Of a DNA stretch of 64,000 nt, positions 41,098 to 49,610 are shown piece by piece. Source of the DNA: Enterococcus hirae ATCC 9790 (GTDB taxonomy: Bacteria; Bacillota; Bacilli; Lactobacillales; Enterococcaceae); contig NC_018081.1 of NCBI RefSeq assembly GCF_000271405.2, forward strand, positions 1,847,732 through 1,911,731, in the 5' to 3' direction. The stretch's first letter is position 1. The number at the start of each line of letters is the position of its first letter. The notes under the pieces were generated by a model. That model was not told the origin of the DNA. It did not search any database and saw only the letters and a program-made list of their open reading frames with translations. Made by a program: the position numbers and the translations under genes.

Positions 41098-42776
41098 ACA
41101 AAGAGAGTGGGACAATAGTTCTTTCTCAAAAAGAAAATAAGTTCGATTTTGATGTTTATTGTCAAAATCGAACTTATTTTTTCTGTTTTGCGCACTTTCC
41201 TCTCCATATATTTTCCTAATTTTCTTAAATTTAATGCCATCAGTGCCAAACCAATATCAATCGTTGCTCCTTGTTTCCCACGCAAATGGAAACGATGGAA
41301 CGCCAAATGAGCCTTTAGATGTCCGAACACGGGTTCGACATCCATTTTTCGTTTCCGATAAATCGAACCAGTTTTCTCCTCTAAAAGCTTTTTTCTGCAT
41401 TCTGCTTTGAAATAGCGCCAATTATTATTTACTTGAATTTTTCGCTTTTGTTCACTTTTCGCACGCGTACATTGACGACGAACTGAACAGTTCCGACAAT
41501 CCTCACATTCATAGATTTTGAAATCTCGAATAAAGCCACCTTTATCTTTTCTGCGACTATAATTTTTGAACGGTACCGGACGATTCGCTGGGCAAATATA
41601 GGTGTCTTGTTCTTCAAGATAACGCCAATTCTCCACGTTAAACGGATTATCCTTGTACTTCTTTTTATTTTCTTTGTGATAACTGCCATATGTAATTAAG
41701 GGAGTTTTATGTAGAACATCGTTGATATACATGTAATTTTCTTCGCTACCATACCCTGCATCTGCCACAATGTACTCCGGTAACTCCTTATGTCGGTCTA
41801 AAAAACTGTCTAAAAATGGATTCAATGTTTTGGTGTCTGTGGGATTTGGAAATAATTCATAGCTCAAAACATACTGATTTTCGGTGGCGATTTGTAAATT
41901 ATAACCTGGCTTGAGCTGTCCATTTCGCATATAATCGTCTTTCATCCGCATAAAGGTGGCATCAGTATCTGTTTTTGAAAAGCTATTTCGTTCTTGAAAT
42001 AGTTGAGCATACCGTTCATACTTTTGTTTTCTTGGCAGATAATCCGTTTGTACCTGTCGGAGATATTTTTTATACATTCTTCTTTTTTTCTTTAGTTGAC
42101 TTTGCTTTTCTTTGCATTTTTCATGTGTTAATTGTACTTGTGTTTCATGGAGTTCAGCTTCTAAATGATGAGCGACTTCTTCTAACTGGTCGCTCGTCAA
42201 TCCATCGGATTGACTTTCTTCTTTTAAGCAAGGAAGAATTTCCTCTTGATAAAGCGTTTGATAAAAAGCTTCTGATTTTTCATCTAACAACCGTTCATAC
42301 CGAGTGGTGGCTTTACGCCAAACAAAGCTGAACTTATTGGCGTCTGCTTCAATTTTCGTACCGTCAACGAAGATGGCTTCATTATCTATCACTTGATTGG
42401 TTATCAGTTGACGGCGAAACAACACAAAAGCCTCTGCTAGAAGCTGAGCTGTCGTTTCCTGACTTCTGAATCGATTGATCGTGCGGTAACTCACTTGTTC
42501 ATGATTGGCTAGCCAACGCATACGGTAACTATCGTCTAATAAAAATTCGATCTTTCTGCCAGAAAAAACACGTTGCGTGTAGGCATAAAGAAGAATTTTC
42601 AACATCATTTTGGGGTGATAGGCTGGACGTCCCAGCTGTTGTTCAATTTGGTTGAAGAGCGCTTGCGGGATTGCTTCTACTAACGAGTGAACCGCAAAGG
42701 CAACATCCGTTTCTGGAATATAATGTTCTACATCTAGTGGTAAAGTTGTTTGGTTGATGGTATAATTTTTAAACAT
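41013..42776 (-). CDS. IS1182-family transposase, frame open through the left inverted repeat
   Basis: DDE transposase of about 587 aa. Typical features: LPLDVEHYIPETDVAFAVHSLVE at the N-terminus; AIFVDGTKIEADANKF; a coiled coil; YIVADAGYGSEENY with the catalytic Asp; YKRKxDVEPVFGHLKAH-like YRKRKMDVEPVFGHL with the final Glu. ATG 42776 follows AAGGAGTG. The frame has no stop inside the element: it reads through the hairpin and inverted repeat and ends in the kinase gene (antisense). Confidence 0.92.
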   Translation of the reverse strand: MFKNYTINQTTLPLDVEHYIPETDVAFAVHSLVEAIPQALFNQIEQQLGRPAYHPKMMLKILLYAYTQRVFSGRKIEFLLDDSYRMRWLANHEQVSYRTINRFRSQETTAQLLAEAFVLFRRQLITNQVIDNEAIFVDGTKIEADANKFSFVWRKATTRYERLLDEKSEAFYQTLYQEEILPCLKEESQSDGLTSDQLEEVAHHLEAELHETQVQLTHEKCKEKQSQLKKKRRMYKKYLRQVQTDYLPRKQKYERYAQLFQERNSFSKTDTDATFMRMKDDYMRNGQLKPGYNLQIATENQYVLSYELFPNPTDTKTLNPFLDSFLDRHKELPEYIVADAGYGSEENYMYINDVLHKTPLITYGSYHKENKKKYKDNPFNVENWRYLEEQDTYICPANRPVPFKNYSRRKDKGGFIRDFKIYECEDCRNCSVRRQCTRAKSEQKRKIQVNNNWRYFKAECRKKLLEEKTGSIYRKRKMDVEPVFGHLKAHLAFHRFHLRGKQGATIDIGLALMALNLRKLGKYMERKVRKTEKISSILTINIKIELIFFLRKNYCPTLFVYFISTSGNLTVNVVPVPNSLSTSSFPL

Positions 42777-42907
42777 AAGGCACACTCCTTTGATTTTTGT
42801 TTAGGCACTTTAATCATACAAGGTTGTGTGCTTTTTGTGTACCTTAAAATCAAAAAAAAAATGGGGCAATAATCAGATTTTTTTCTGACTATTGTCCCAC
42901 TCTCTTT
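41100..42907. mobile_element. IS1182-family insertion sequence
   Basis: Length 1808 bp with perfect 20-bp inverted repeats AAAGAGAGTGGGACAATAGT (41100-41119) and its complement (42888-42907). It carries one transposase gene on the minus strand and a strong hairpin (41133-41182) near the left end that could stop outside transcription. No clear target duplication is seen. Confidence 0.93.
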
Positions 42908-42929
42908 TAGTATCTCTAAAAACGAATAA

Positions 42930-43130
42930 ACGGCGTTCAAGAAGCAATTCCTCAACAATAAGCGCTTCTTTCACAGCCTCTTGCTAAACGGCGTTCAAGA
43001 AACAACTCCTCAACAATTAAGAGAGGAGCTAAATAGTGTTCAAAGAGCTGATCTTTGGCAATAAGGATGAAACTCTCAAAACATAGGAAGCTGTGAGTTT
43101 CATCCTTATTGCATAGGTCGAGTTGCTCTT
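42930..43130. repeat. Direct and inverted intergenic repeats
   Basis: Two imperfect copies of ACGGCGTTCAAGAARCAAYT start near 42931 and 42988, and a third weaker one near 43033. A long palindrome GCAATAAGGATGAAACT/AGTTTCATCCTTATTGC (17 bp per arm) spans about 43059-43115. This looks like a dispersed enterococcal intergenic repeat; short ORFs across it are probably not genes. Confidence 0.6.
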
Positions 43131-43144
43131 TCCACGACCTCTTT

Positions 43145-43651
43145 TTATCGTTCATCATAGATTTGGTCGACATACTGACTATGAGCAATGGTTTCATCAT
43201 GAGTCAGTAATAGAATGGCGATTTTTTTGTTTTTGACTAGATAATCAAATAGATCAAGAATTTCTTGTGCTTCAATTACTTTAAGTTCATCCAGCACTTC
43301 TTCAATGATGAGTTTGTCTTTTTTAGCAAGTAACGCATGCAACAATTGAAGTTTGATTTTATCAAAAAGAGAGAGTTGATCAGGTTCTCTGTTAAGAAGT
43401 GCTGGATCAATTTTGAGCATTTCTTGAAAAGATAAACGTTCTTTTTTATTTTCAGATAAATTCAGTAGTACTTGATCTTTGGTTTTTAAATAAGGGAAGA
43501 GAGGCCAATCTTTTTGGACGATAAGTAATTGTTTGGGACTCGATACAATCGCTTGTTCTTTTAGCGCTGTTAATAGTTCTTCTTGTTTTGCTTTTGGGCA
43601 AAGAATAACAGCTAATTCTCCTAAAGACATTATTGGCTTACATGTATTCAT
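43145..43651 (-). CDS. Degenerate ABC-type ATPase
   Basis: Protein of 168 aa. The second half resembles an ABC ATPase: SLFDKIKLQLLHALLAKKDKLIIEEVLDEL (signature and Walker B region) and AILLLTHDE (H-loop). The Walker A motif GxxGxGKS is missing and the signature is not LSGGQ, so nucleotide hydrolysis is doubtful. It overlaps the start of the next-encoded permease, with which it forms a pair. It could be a decayed or repurposed LolCDE/FtsX-type transporter. Confidence 0.6.
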   Translation of the reverse strand: MNTCKPIMSLGELAVILCPKAKQEELLTALKEQAIVSSPKQLLIVQKDWPLFPYLKTKDQVLLNLSENKKERLSFQEMLKIDPALLNREPDQLSLFDKIKLQLLHALLAKKDKLIIEEVLDELKVIEAQEILDLFDYLVKNKKIAILLLTHDETIAHSQYVDQIYDER

Positions 43652-44375
43652 GAAAGATCACCTTACCTTTTTTTAAACGTTGATAGAAAATCGTAAATTG
43701 TAAGAGACTAATGCATAGACTGATGGAGATAAGAAGGCCAACCGTTTGTAGGAAACTCTTAAACGTATCGAAGAAAAAAGCATCGTTTACAAAATCAATT
43801 TTAAAAAAAGTTTGTTGATCCATCGGTATGGCTAATGGTCGAGTAGTCGATATAAGTGAATGGGTGTCAGGTAATTCAAATAATCTTAGACTCCAAAAAT
43901 TAAGATGTTGTAACAGTGCTTGATAAATGTTTTGAAAAAGCACAATTCCAATAAATAAGAGTGTGCAACAGATCAGTAATGGTAAGATCATTTGCCAGAT
44001 GATCAAAAGAAAAATTCTAGTTTTCGATAAACCAGCTAAACGCCAGTTGATCAATTCACGTTGGTCTTGTTTTAATGTTCGCTGAAAGAAAAAGATAAAT
44101 GCGCCAACAAACAAGAACAGTAACAACAAGATCAGCTCGACATAAAATTGTTTCACTGATAGAAAAGACGGAAAGTGTACTTTTAAGGACGTCGTGTCCA
44201 AGAAACTAAGACGATCTTCAATTTGTGCATAAAGTGTTGATTGTAAATGATATAAGTTACATACAAGCATCAATAAAAAAGCAGTGACACTTGTAAATAA
44301 GCAACTAAAAAGTGTCTGTTTTTTATAATAACGCATTCTTGCAACTGAATAGCGGAGTATTCTCATCACTTTCAC
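43638..44375 (-). CDS. FtsX-like membrane protein paired with the degenerate ATPase
   Basis: Protein of 245 aa with about four transmembrane helices (TLFSCLFTSVTAFLLMLVCN; VELILLLLFLFVGAFIFFF; IFLLIIWQMILPLLICCTLLFIG; VGLLISISLCISLLQFTIFY) and a large external loop. The RELINWRLAGLSKTRIF cytoplasmic segment resembles FtsX/MacB permeases (KQxxxLRxxG...). It overlaps the ATPase gene by 14 bases. Substrate unknown. Confidence 0.6.
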   Translation of the reverse strand: MKVMRILRYSVARMRYYKKQTLFSCLFTSVTAFLLMLVCNLYHLQSTLYAQIEDRLSFLDTTSLKVHFPSFLSVKQFYVELILLLLFLFVGAFIFFFQRTLKQDQRELINWRLAGLSKTRIFLLIIWQMILPLLICCTLLFIGIVLFQNIYQALLQHLNFWSLRLFELPDTHSLISTTRPLAIPMDQQTFFKIDFVNDAFFFDTFKSFLQTVGLLISISLCISLLQFTIFYQRLKKGKVIFHEYM

Positions 44376-44590
44376 CTCATTTTAAATTATAGAAAATGAA
44401 TATGAATAAAGTATGAAATTCATATAGTAAAATCAGGAAATCCCTATTTTTTAATAAACGAAAATGACGATAAATCAACTGTTCCGCTATATTTTGTGAA
44501 TAAAATCCAATGTTCATGGATGGTTCTAATACGTGAGTTTAAGCTCTATTTTCTAGAAAAACGCCAGAGTAACTCAAATTAAAGTGCATG

Positions 44591-44646
44591 AAAAAAGCTA
44601 AGAATTAACGAAAAACAAGAATTGGTTTTCGTCAATCTTAGCTTTT
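44591..44646. terminator. Bidirectional terminator
   Basis: AAAAAGCTAAGA...TCTTAGCTTTT with inner ACGAAAAAC/GTTTTCGT. It lies downstream of ltaS on the minus strand. The remaining intergenic sequence (44376-44590) contains no gene that I can support. Confidence 0.75.
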
Positions 44647-44694
44647 ATAATCATTACTTCTATGGGCACGTAATCTTTTTGAAAGAAAGGCTAG

Positions 44695-46836
44695 CTATTT
44701 ATCAGATTCAGAAGAAGGAACTGAGTCACTCGTCTGTGTCCCATTTATTTGTTGGTAAGTTTTGGTTTCATATAGATCTTTTGTTGATTGGTTATTGTTT
44801 TGACTAAAGACACTTGTTGATTTGTCACCTAGTTCTTTTTCTTTTTCAAGCAACTGTTTCATGCCGTTTTTGTAATCAAATTGACTTGCTTCAATTGGGT
44901 CTAACCCAGTATCTGTAGAAAAGCGGAGTAAGTCACCATTGTTTATTTGATCTGAAACAGCTAACTGTTTATTCGCTTTTTCTTTCAATGCATCAATTTC
45001 ATTTTGAACTTCTTGAGTCGGTTCTGTAATGGCTTGTCCGGTTTTGTTATCGTAAATCGTTCCGCCATAATAAGTGTATTTAGGAGTAATAAAATCACCA
45101 TCACGGAAAGTAACAAGTTGATCATGTTGCTTAGAGAAGAGATCTTGTCCTAGCTGATTGTAATTTTTGGTATCTACTCCTAACAGATGGAGTAGAGTAG
45201 GTAATGCATCCACTTGTCCGCCATAGGTATGATTGATTCCACCGTTTGTTTGTCCAGGAAGATGGATCATGTAGGGAACTCGTTGCATTTGTGCATTGTC
45301 AAAGTTGGTCCATGTATCACTTGTTTTACCCACTAGTTCCGCTAACGATTTATTTCTAGAGTTAGAAATTCCGTAGTGATCACCATAAAGGACGATGACA
45401 GAATTATCATAAAGACCACTAACTTTCAAATAGTTGAAAAATTCTTCAACTGCTGTATCGAGATAATTCGCTGTTGCAAAGTATCCGTTGATCGTTTCAT
45501 CATTTGTCGTAGCTAGTGGGAAGCCTGCTTCTTCGTTTGTGAACTTAGAATAAGGATAATGATTAGATACCGCAATAAATTTAGAATAAAAAGGTTGTTG
45601 TAAATGTTCTAAATATTGTACTGATTGTTGGAAGAACGGTTTATCATGCAATCCATATTGGAATGAATTGTCGTCATTGACATCATAATAAGAAGCATCA
45701 AAGAAATAGTTGTAACCTAATTTTTTATAGGTCTCATTACGATTCCAGAATGTACCAGCGTTACCATGGAAGGCAGCACTCGTATAACCTTGTGTCTGAC
45801 TCAAAATATCAGGAGCAGCTTGGAAGGTATTCTTTCCACCTAATTGAGTGAATAACGATCCTTGATTTAAACCAAATAGTGAATTTTCAAATAAGGTTTC
45901 AGCATCACTGGTTTTACCTGCTTTAACTTGATGGAAGAAATTGTCAAAGCTAAATGTACTGTTACTATGATATAAACTATTCAGAAATGGCGTTACTTCA
46001 TGTTCTACACCATTGGCATCTTTTAGTTTATAGTCGATCAAGAATTGTTGGAAACTTTCTAAATGGATATAAATCACATTTTTTCCTTTAGCAATACCAA
46101 ATGTTTCATCATTTGGTTCAGCATAGTGATCTTTGATATAACTTTCTACTTCTTTCAGATCATTAGGACTTGCTTCTGCTCGTACTTGGTTCGTTTGGTA
46201 AGTCTGGATACCATCATAGACGGTAAACGCATTGATACCTAAATATTTGACTAAATAATCTCTAGAAAAAGTACGAGTCAATAACTCTGGGCGATCGGCT
46301 TCTGCTAAAAATAAATTTCCAGAAAAAATCATGACTGACAAAGTCGAGATCGCAAAAGCCATTCGTGCACGAATCGGTTGTGGATCCATTTTGATTTTTT
46401 TGGTTATCAATAATGCAGCGACAATGATAAAGTCGATCCAATAAAGGACGTCATATGGTCTAAATAAGCGAATAGCACTTTCTCCAAGCCCGCTAGCTAC
46501 TTTTCCTGCCCCCAAGATGGTATTGATCGTAATAAAATCCGTAAACTCACGATAATAAGTTACGTTGGAGAACACCAGTAAAGTCAATAGGAAATAAATG
46601 ACCATCATTGTAATATAAGACGCTTTCGTCCGTCTCACATATAACGCAATCCCCATTAACAACAACGTGGTAGCGATCGGATTGATAAACAGTATAAAGT
46701 ATTGTATGCCACTTTCGATGCCTAAATTGAAATCAAACAAATAGGCAAAAATTGTTTTTAGCCAAAGTAAAACAGCTAATAAAGAAAAAAATCCGAGCCT
46801 TTTATTCAAAAAGGCGGGTGTTTTTATTCGTCTCAA
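44695..46836 (-). CDS. ltaS: Lipoteichoic acid synthase family protein
   Basis: Membrane-bound sulfatase-fold enzyme of 713 aa that polymerises glycerol phosphate from phosphatidylglycerol onto the LTA anchor. Five N-terminal transmembrane helices (to about 180), then the extracellular catalytic domain with E260 (YIHLESFQ), nucleophile T309 (AGKTSDAETLF) and the metal site VLYGDHYGIS. The C-terminal tail of about 110 residues is charged and Ser/Thr-rich. Length and motifs fit LtaS. Enterococci have two paralogues; I cannot tell which this is. Confidence 0.9.
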   Translation of the reverse strand: MRRIKTPAFLNKRLGFFSLLAVLLWLKTIFAYLFDFNLGIESGIQYFILFINPIATTLLLMGIALYVRRTKASYITMMVIYFLLTLLVFSNVTYYREFTDFITINTILGAGKVASGLGESAIRLFRPYDVLYWIDFIIVAALLITKKIKMDPQPIRARMAFAISTLSVMIFSGNLFLAEADRPELLTRTFSRDYLVKYLGINAFTVYDGIQTYQTNQVRAEASPNDLKEVESYIKDHYAEPNDETFGIAKGKNVIYIHLESFQQFLIDYKLKDANGVEHEVTPFLNSLYHSNSTFSFDNFFHQVKAGKTSDAETLFENSLFGLNQGSLFTQLGGKNTFQAAPDILSQTQGYTSAAFHGNAGTFWNRNETYKKLGYNYFFDASYYDVNDDNSFQYGLHDKPFFQQSVQYLEHLQQPFYSKFIAVSNHYPYSKFTNEEAGFPLATTNDETINGYFATANYLDTAVEEFFNYLKVSGLYDNSVIVLYGDHYGISNSRNKSLAELVGKTSDTWTNFDNAQMQRVPYMIHLPGQTNGGINHTYGGQVDALPTLLHLLGVDTKNYNQLGQDLFSKQHDQLVTFRDGDFITPKYTYYGGTIYDNKTGQAITEPTQEVQNEIDALKEKANKQLAVSDQINNGDLLRFSTDTGLDPIEASQFDYKNGMKQLLEKEKELGDKSTSVFSQNNNQSTKDLYETKTYQQINGTQTSDSVPSSESDK

Positions 46837-47065
46837 TGTAATCTCCCTTTCCCCACTCTTCTCATTTACAGAGTGTTATGAAGTTATGATTGCTCAAACT
46901 ACATATTCCATCCTATTTTACTAGTACGCAAATCCAGTGTCAATCGAAACCAAACGCTTACACCGGTGATTAAGGATTTCTTATTCTTTTGTGAACGCTA
47001 GCACTAAGACAGCCTGCTTAATATTTGGTATACTGATTAATGATAAAGGTAAAGTAGGTGAGTCA

Positions 47066-48238
47066 ATGAAAGTACAAATTAAGAAAAAAGCAGGAAATCG
47101 TATCAAGAACGGTTATCCATTGATTCAAAAGGAAGATTTGGTCCAGTCGTACAATGAAACCACGCAGTGGATCGAATTGGTTGATCAACAAGATAATTTC
47201 TTAGCTAAGGGCTATTTAGGTAAACAAAACAAAGGAATCGGTTGGGTTTTGAGTCAACAAAATGAAACGTTTGACCAGGCATTTTTTGAGAAAAAGTTTT
47301 CTGAAGCTAAAGCAAAAAGACAAGCTTTTTTCATAGATGAACAAACAACAGCATTTCGTTTATTTAACGGAGAAGGGGATGGCATCGGTGGTCTGATCAT
47401 TGATTATTATGAACACTATGCAGTATTTTCTTGGTATAATGAAACTCTTTATACTTACCGACATTTGCTCTTCTCAGCGTTTCAACAAGTTTATCCTGAG
47501 ATAAAGGGTGCTTACGAAAAAATCCGTTTTGAAACAAATGAATTTCCTGAAAGTCAGTATGTTTATGGAGAAACAGCTCCTGAACCTTTAATCATCAAAG
47601 AAAATGGCGTCTCTTACGCCACTTATTTGAATGAAGGGCTGATGACAGGCATCTTTTTAGATCAAAAAGAAGTCCGAGGAGCTTTGATCGATGGACTTGG
47701 TCTAGGAAAGTCTGTTTTGAATATGTTTAGCTATACTGGGGCTTTTTCAGTTGCGGCAGCAATGGGTGGTGCTTTGGAGACCACGAGTGTTGACTTAGCA
47801 AAGCGAAGTTTGAAAAAAACACAGGAACAATTTGAAATCAACGGTTTGGATCTTCAGACACAAAAAATCATTGTGATGGATGTTTTTGCCTATTTTAAAT
47901 ATGCTAAAAGAAAGCAGCTGACTTATGATCTCATTGTGCTTGACCCTCCAAGTTTTGCGAGAAACAAAAAGAAAGTGTTCCGAGTAGCCAAAGATTATGG
48001 CGAATTGGTTAAAGATAGCTTGGCTATTTTATCGGACGAGGGAACGCTTATCGCTTCAACGAACGCAGCTAACGTGAGTACCGATCAGTTCAAAAAAATG
48101 ATCGAAAATGAACTAATGCTAGCCAATGTTGAATATGAAGAAATCACTCGTTTTCGATTACCACAAGATTTCCAAACCATTGAAGCCTTTCCAGAAGGGG
48201 ATTATCTAAAAGTATTTATCTATCAAATTAGGAAATAA
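47066..48238 (+). CDS. RlmI-like SAM-dependent rRNA methyltransferase
   Basis: Protein of 390 aa. An N-terminal PUA-like domain (MKVQIKKKAGNRIKNGYPLIQKEDL) precedes the EEHEE-like region and a Rossmann methyltransferase domain with motif I VLNMFSYTGAFSVAAAMGG and motif IV IVLDPPSFARNK. RlmI of E. coli makes m5C1962 in 23S rRNA. ATG 47066 is chosen for AGGTGA upstream; an upstream in-frame extension lacks a site. Confidence 0.88.
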   Translation: MKVQIKKKAGNRIKNGYPLIQKEDLVQSYNETTQWIELVDQQDNFLAKGYLGKQNKGIGWVLSQQNETFDQAFFEKKFSEAKAKRQAFFIDEQTTAFRLFNGEGDGIGGLIIDYYEHYAVFSWYNETLYTYRHLLFSAFQQVYPEIKGAYEKIRFETNEFPESQYVYGETAPEPLIIKENGVSYATYLNEGLMTGIFLDQKEVRGALIDGLGLGKSVLNMFSYTGAFSVAAAMGGALETTSVDLAKRSLKKTQEQFEINGLDLQTQKIIVMDVFAYFKYAKRKQLTYDLIVLDPPSFARNKKKVFRVAKDYGELVKDSLAILSDEGTLIASTNAANVSTDQFKKMIENELMLANVEYEEITRFRLPQDFQTIEAFPEGDYLKVFIYQIRK

Positions 48239-48251
48239 GGGGGGAGGACAG

Positions 48252-49001
48252 ATGGTGCAAGTGAAAGGACTAAACTTAGGAAAAGGACATCCTAAAATTT
48301 GTGCGCCAATGATCGGAGACACTCGTGAAGAACTTTTGCGAGAAGCAATTTTAGCCAAAGAAGCTGGTGCTGATTTAGTGGAGTGGCGAATTGATTATTA
48401 TGAAGATGTCTTTCAATATGAAAAAGTCACAGAAACGTTGGTGCTGATTCATGAGATGCTCGACGGGTTACCGGTACTTTTCACTTTTAGAACAATAGCA
48501 GAAGGTGGCAAACGAGATATAACGATCCGAGCATACCACGAGTTGTACCTACAGATGATCCGCTCTGGTTTAGTCGATATGGTTGATTTAGAATTAGACA
48601 AAATTGAAAGCCTTGAAAAAGAGTTGTTAGCAGAAATCAAACAGCGCAACATCCCGATGATTATCAGCAGTCATAATTTTAAAGAGACCCCAGCTGATCC
48701 AGTCTTATTGTATCAATTAAATATGATGGAACATCTTGGTGCAGATATCGGTAAAATAGCGGTAATGCCCCATAACGAACGAGATGTGTTACGTTTGATG
48801 GAGCTAACGAGACGGGCAGGAGCGTTTGTGTCCATGCCTCTGATTACAATGTCAATGGGACAGCTCGGAATGATTTCGCGCTTATCGGGAAATTTGACTG
48901 GTTCGGTCATGACTTTTGGTGCGTTAACCTCTGAAAAAGCATCAGCACCTGGACAAATCACTGTAAAGGAACTAAAATCAATAATCAAATTATTAAATTG
49001 A
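48252..49001 (+). CDS. aroD: Type I 3-dehydroquinate dehydratase
   Basis: Shikimate-pathway enzyme of 249 aa converting 3-dehydroquinate to 3-dehydroshikimate. Key residues: EWRIDYYED; FTFRTIAEGG; H141 in ISSHNFKETP; the Schiff-base lysine K168 in DIGKIAVMP; and SMSMGQLGMISR near the end. It starts 13 bp after the methyltransferase behind GGGGGGAGG, suggesting one transcript. Confidence 0.96.
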   Translation: MVQVKGLNLGKGHPKICAPMIGDTREELLREAILAKEAGADLVEWRIDYYEDVFQYEKVTETLVLIHEMLDGLPVLFTFRTIAEGGKRDITIRAYHELYLQMIRSGLVDMVDLELDKIESLEKELLAEIKQRNIPMIISSHNFKETPADPVLLYQLNMMEHLGADIGKIAVMPHNERDVLRLMELTRRAGAFVSMPLITMSMGQLGMISRLSGNLTGSVMTFGALTSEKASAPGQITVKELKSIIKLLN

Positions 49002-49044
49002 AACAATCTAATTTGAAGGTGAAAATGTTGGCAAAGAAAAACAA

Positions 49045-49512
49045 GTGAAAACAAATGCGATCCGCTTAGTAGAACAAAAGAAAATCAAGTATACTGAACA
49101 TGAGTATGCTTGGGATGAAGCACATTTAAGTGCATCTTCTGTCGCTGAGCAACTTTCTGAAAGTGAACACCGCATTTATAAAACACTCGTAGCGGTTGGA
49201 AACAAAACAGGAACGATCGTAGCGGTCATTCCTGGTAATCGAGAGTTAGATCTAAAAAAATTAGCAAGAGTATCTGGAAACAAAAAAGTAGAAATGTTAC
49301 ATCTGAAAGACTTAGAAGCTACCACTGGTTATATTCGTGGTGGTTGCTCGCCAATTGGGATGAAGAAATTATTTCCTACTTATTTAGAACAAACAGCACA
49401 ATCACAAGAAACGATCATTGTATCAGCAGGAAAAAGAGGACACCAAATGGAGCTAGCACCTCAAGCCATTTGTGATTTAACTAAAGGGACTTTTGCTGAT
49501 CTTGTACTGTGA
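49045..49512 (+). CDS. ybaK: YbaK/EbsC-type Cys-tRNA(Pro) deacylase
   Basis: Protein of at least 155 aa; hydrolyses mischarged Cys-tRNA(Pro). The YbaK fold pattern is present: VAEQLSESEHRIYKTLVAVGNK; VIPGNRELDLKKLA; GYIRGGCSPIGMKKLFPTYL; VSAGKRGHQMELAPQ. The reading frame begins at GTG 49045 without a ribosome site. An ATG at 49025 with AAGGTGA upstream encodes MLAKKNK in a different frame and stops; one extra A would fuse them. The start is therefore doubtful. Confidence 0.85.
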   Translation: MKTNAIRLVEQKKIKYTEHEYAWDEAHLSASSVAEQLSESEHRIYKTLVAVGNKTGTIVAVIPGNRELDLKKLARVSGNKKVEMLHLKDLEATTGYIRGGCSPIGMKKLFPTYLEQTAQSQETIIVSAGKRGHQMELAPQAICDLTKGTFADLVL

Positions 49513-49546
49513 TGCAGTCGGCAATTCATCAGTTTATCAACTAAAA

Positions 49547-49602
49547 AAGAAAAAACAGTAACGAAAAGAGTCAGACATCTTCTACTCCCTTCGTTACTGT
49601 TT
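49547..49602. terminator. Bidirectional terminator
   Basis: AAACAGTAACGAA...TTCGTTACTGTTT, A-rich on the left and T-rich on the right. It lies between the convergent deacylase and flavoprotein genes and serves both. Confidence 0.85.
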
Positions 49603-49610
49603 TCGTTTAA

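Noticed and set aside
41159..42331. Plus-strand ORFs inside the IS (83 and 118 aa)
   Set aside because: Antisense to a well-supported transposase; no start signals.
42952..43200. Minus-strand ORF of 82 aa right of the IS
   Set aside because: It lies over the palindrome and direct repeats, has no ribosome site and overlaps the ATPase gene end; it is explained by the repeat.
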